DNA of 64,000 nt from the NCBI GenBank assembly GCA_902761905.1, contig CACWMK010000009.1, positions 1 to 64,000 on the forward strand. Reading direction: 5' to 3'. Positions 63,147 to 64,000 of the stretch are shown piece after piece (position 1 is the stretch's first letter; every line of letters starts with the position of its first letter). Below the pieces are notes generated by a model that saw only the letters and a list, made by a program, of their open reading frames with translations, did not search any database and was not told where the DNA came from. The translations under genes and the position numbers were made by a program. The stretch comes from an uncultured Prevotellaceae bacterium. Lineage in GTDB: Bacteria; Bacteroidota; Bacteroidia; Bacteroidales; Bacteroidaceae.

Positions 63147-64000
63147 TTAGAGGTTAGCGTTGTCCTTACCCCAATCCTCAACAGCAGGAATAATACCAAG
63201 GCTGATGATCTCGTCGCGCATCTTCTGCAGGTGCTCGTACGAAGCCTGGAGTGAAGCCATCTCCTCAGCAGTACCCTCGGGCTGTGTGAAGTGTACACCG
63301 TCCTTGTCGATAACTGTAGGCATAGCCATCATTACGTTCTTGAAACCGAATGCGTTAACATAGCATCCTGCAGGCCACTTGAATGGCTCGCCACCCATTG
63401 CACCCTCGATCATCTTAACAGCCTGATAAGCTGGGCTCTGGAATGAAGAGCGACCACGCAGCTTGATGATGTTGCTACCACCCTGTGTAGTCATGTGCTT
63501 GATCTCAGCCCAACGCTCGTCAGAGAGTGGGAGCTCAGACAGAGGCTTGCCGTCGATGAGAGCCTTGCTGGCGAATACTGCCATCTGCTCACCGTGACCA
63601 CCGTATGTGTAAGCGTTAGTTACCTTGTCCTGACGTACACCGAACTCCTGAGCCAACTGCTGCTGCAGACGGGTAGAGTCGAGAGCTGCCAGTGATGTCA
63701 GCTGGTTTGGCTTCAAACCTGAGTGGATCAGAGCTGTCAGAGCTGTTACGTCGGCTGGGTTGAAGATTACTACCACGTGCTTAACGTCTGGGCAGTACTT
63801 CTTGATGTTCTCACCGAAGTCAGCTGCAATCTGGCAGTTACCCTTCAGCAGATCCTCACGGGTCATACCCTCCTTACGAGGAGCACCACCTGATGAGATG
63901 ATATACTTAGCACCAGTGAAAGCCTCCTTGGCGTCTACTGTATAAGAAATGTTTGCACCTGGGAAAGCGCAGTGACACATCTCATCATATACACCATGAA
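63147..64000 (-). CDS. mdh: Malate dehydrogenase, 5' end cut by window
   Basis: The reading frame enters from the right edge and runs to the stop at 63147; 284 residues are visible. It matches the Bacteroidota lactate/malate dehydrogenase type: KYIISSGGAPRKEGMTREDL, VKHVVVIFNPADVTALTA, ALDSTRLQQQLAQEFG, TYGGHGEQMAVF (substrate/histidine region) and SLGIIPAVEDWGK. The N-terminal NAD-binding Rossmann strand is outside the window. The in-frame ATG at 63980 is internal, not the start. Confidence 0.92.
   Translation of the reverse strand, partial: HGVYDEMCHCAFPGANISYTVDAKEAFTGAKYIISSGGAPRKEGMTREDLLKGNCQIAADFGENIKKYCPDVKHVVVIFNPADVTALTALIHSGLKPNQLTSLAALDSTRLQQQLAQEFGVRQDKVTNAYTYGGHGEQMAVFASKALIDGKPLSELPLSDERWAEIKHMTTQGGSNIIKLRGRSSFQSPAYQAVKMIEGAMGGEPFKWPAGCYVNAFGFKNVMMAMPTVIDKDGVHFTQPEGTAEEMASLQASYEHLQKMRDEIISLGIIPAVEDWGKDNANL

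Noticed and set aside
1..64000. tRNA, rRNA or tmRNA genes
   Set aside because: No cloverleaf-like GGTTCGAATCC-type arm or rRNA signature was noticed in any intergenic stretch; a tRNAscan run would settle it.

Overview
This is a chromosomal window from a Bacteroidota bacterium, most likely a gut or rumen Prevotellaceae (Prevotella, Segatella or a relative). The support is repeated -7 boxes of the form TAnnTTTG, a SusC/SusD polysaccharide utilization locus (PUL), a type IX secretion gene set (porP-gldKLMN), and familiar housekeeping neighbours. No rRNA, tRNA, CRISPR array or transposase was recognised.

Region 1 (1-2.9 kb) is scarred accessory DNA. A three-gene hipB-hipS-hipT toxin-antitoxin operon on the minus strand has three evenly spaced 18-bp operators. 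It abuts a cut-off nitroreductase gene, a flavodoxin-like oxidoreductase remnant and a yqeY gene with an internal deletion. An exact 21-bp direct repeat brackets the segment. Region 2 (2.9-8.2 kb) holds an M18 aminopeptidase, a DUF234-type ATPase, a headless nitroreductase, a small lipoprotein with a long structured leader, and a gene-free kilobase. That kilobase contains a roughly 530-bp inverted-repeat structure built from 11-bp iteron-like units.

Region 3 (8.2-36.7 kb) is a large PUL that reads as a fungal-type alpha-mannan or mixed alpha-glycan system. It encodes GH76 endo-mannanase, an unassigned alpha/alpha-barrel protein, SusC, SusD, SusE-like protein, GH43, a membrane-bound TPR/HTH regulator, three GH31 enzymes, two SusF-like proteins, a GLUG-repeat surface protein and a GH38 alpha-mannosidase. 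Three promoters (before GH76, susC and the first GH31) share a two-part operator at matching distances from the -7 box. This defines a local regulon probably run by the regulator encoded in the middle. Several products carry short C-terminal tails that resemble type IX secretion sorting domains.

Region 4 (36.7-45.1 kb) has a PadR-PspC operon with its own operator. Convergent to it is a two-gene operon for a glutaminase-like DUF4965 protein and a GH92-GH125 fusion that joins two alpha-mannosidase activities in one polypeptide. These two genes probably complete the mannan pathway. Region 5 (45.1-51.8 kb) is porP-gldK-gldL-gldM-gldN plus a small outer-membrane barrel. This machinery could export the tailed PUL enzymes. 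Region 6 (51.8-64 kb) is housekeeping: priA, a FadL-like porin, a 7TM-HD phosphohydrolase, gltX, waaA, a metallophosphoesterase, a DNA-alkylation repair protein, a gamma-carbonic-anhydrase-like protein, and mdh cut by the window end.
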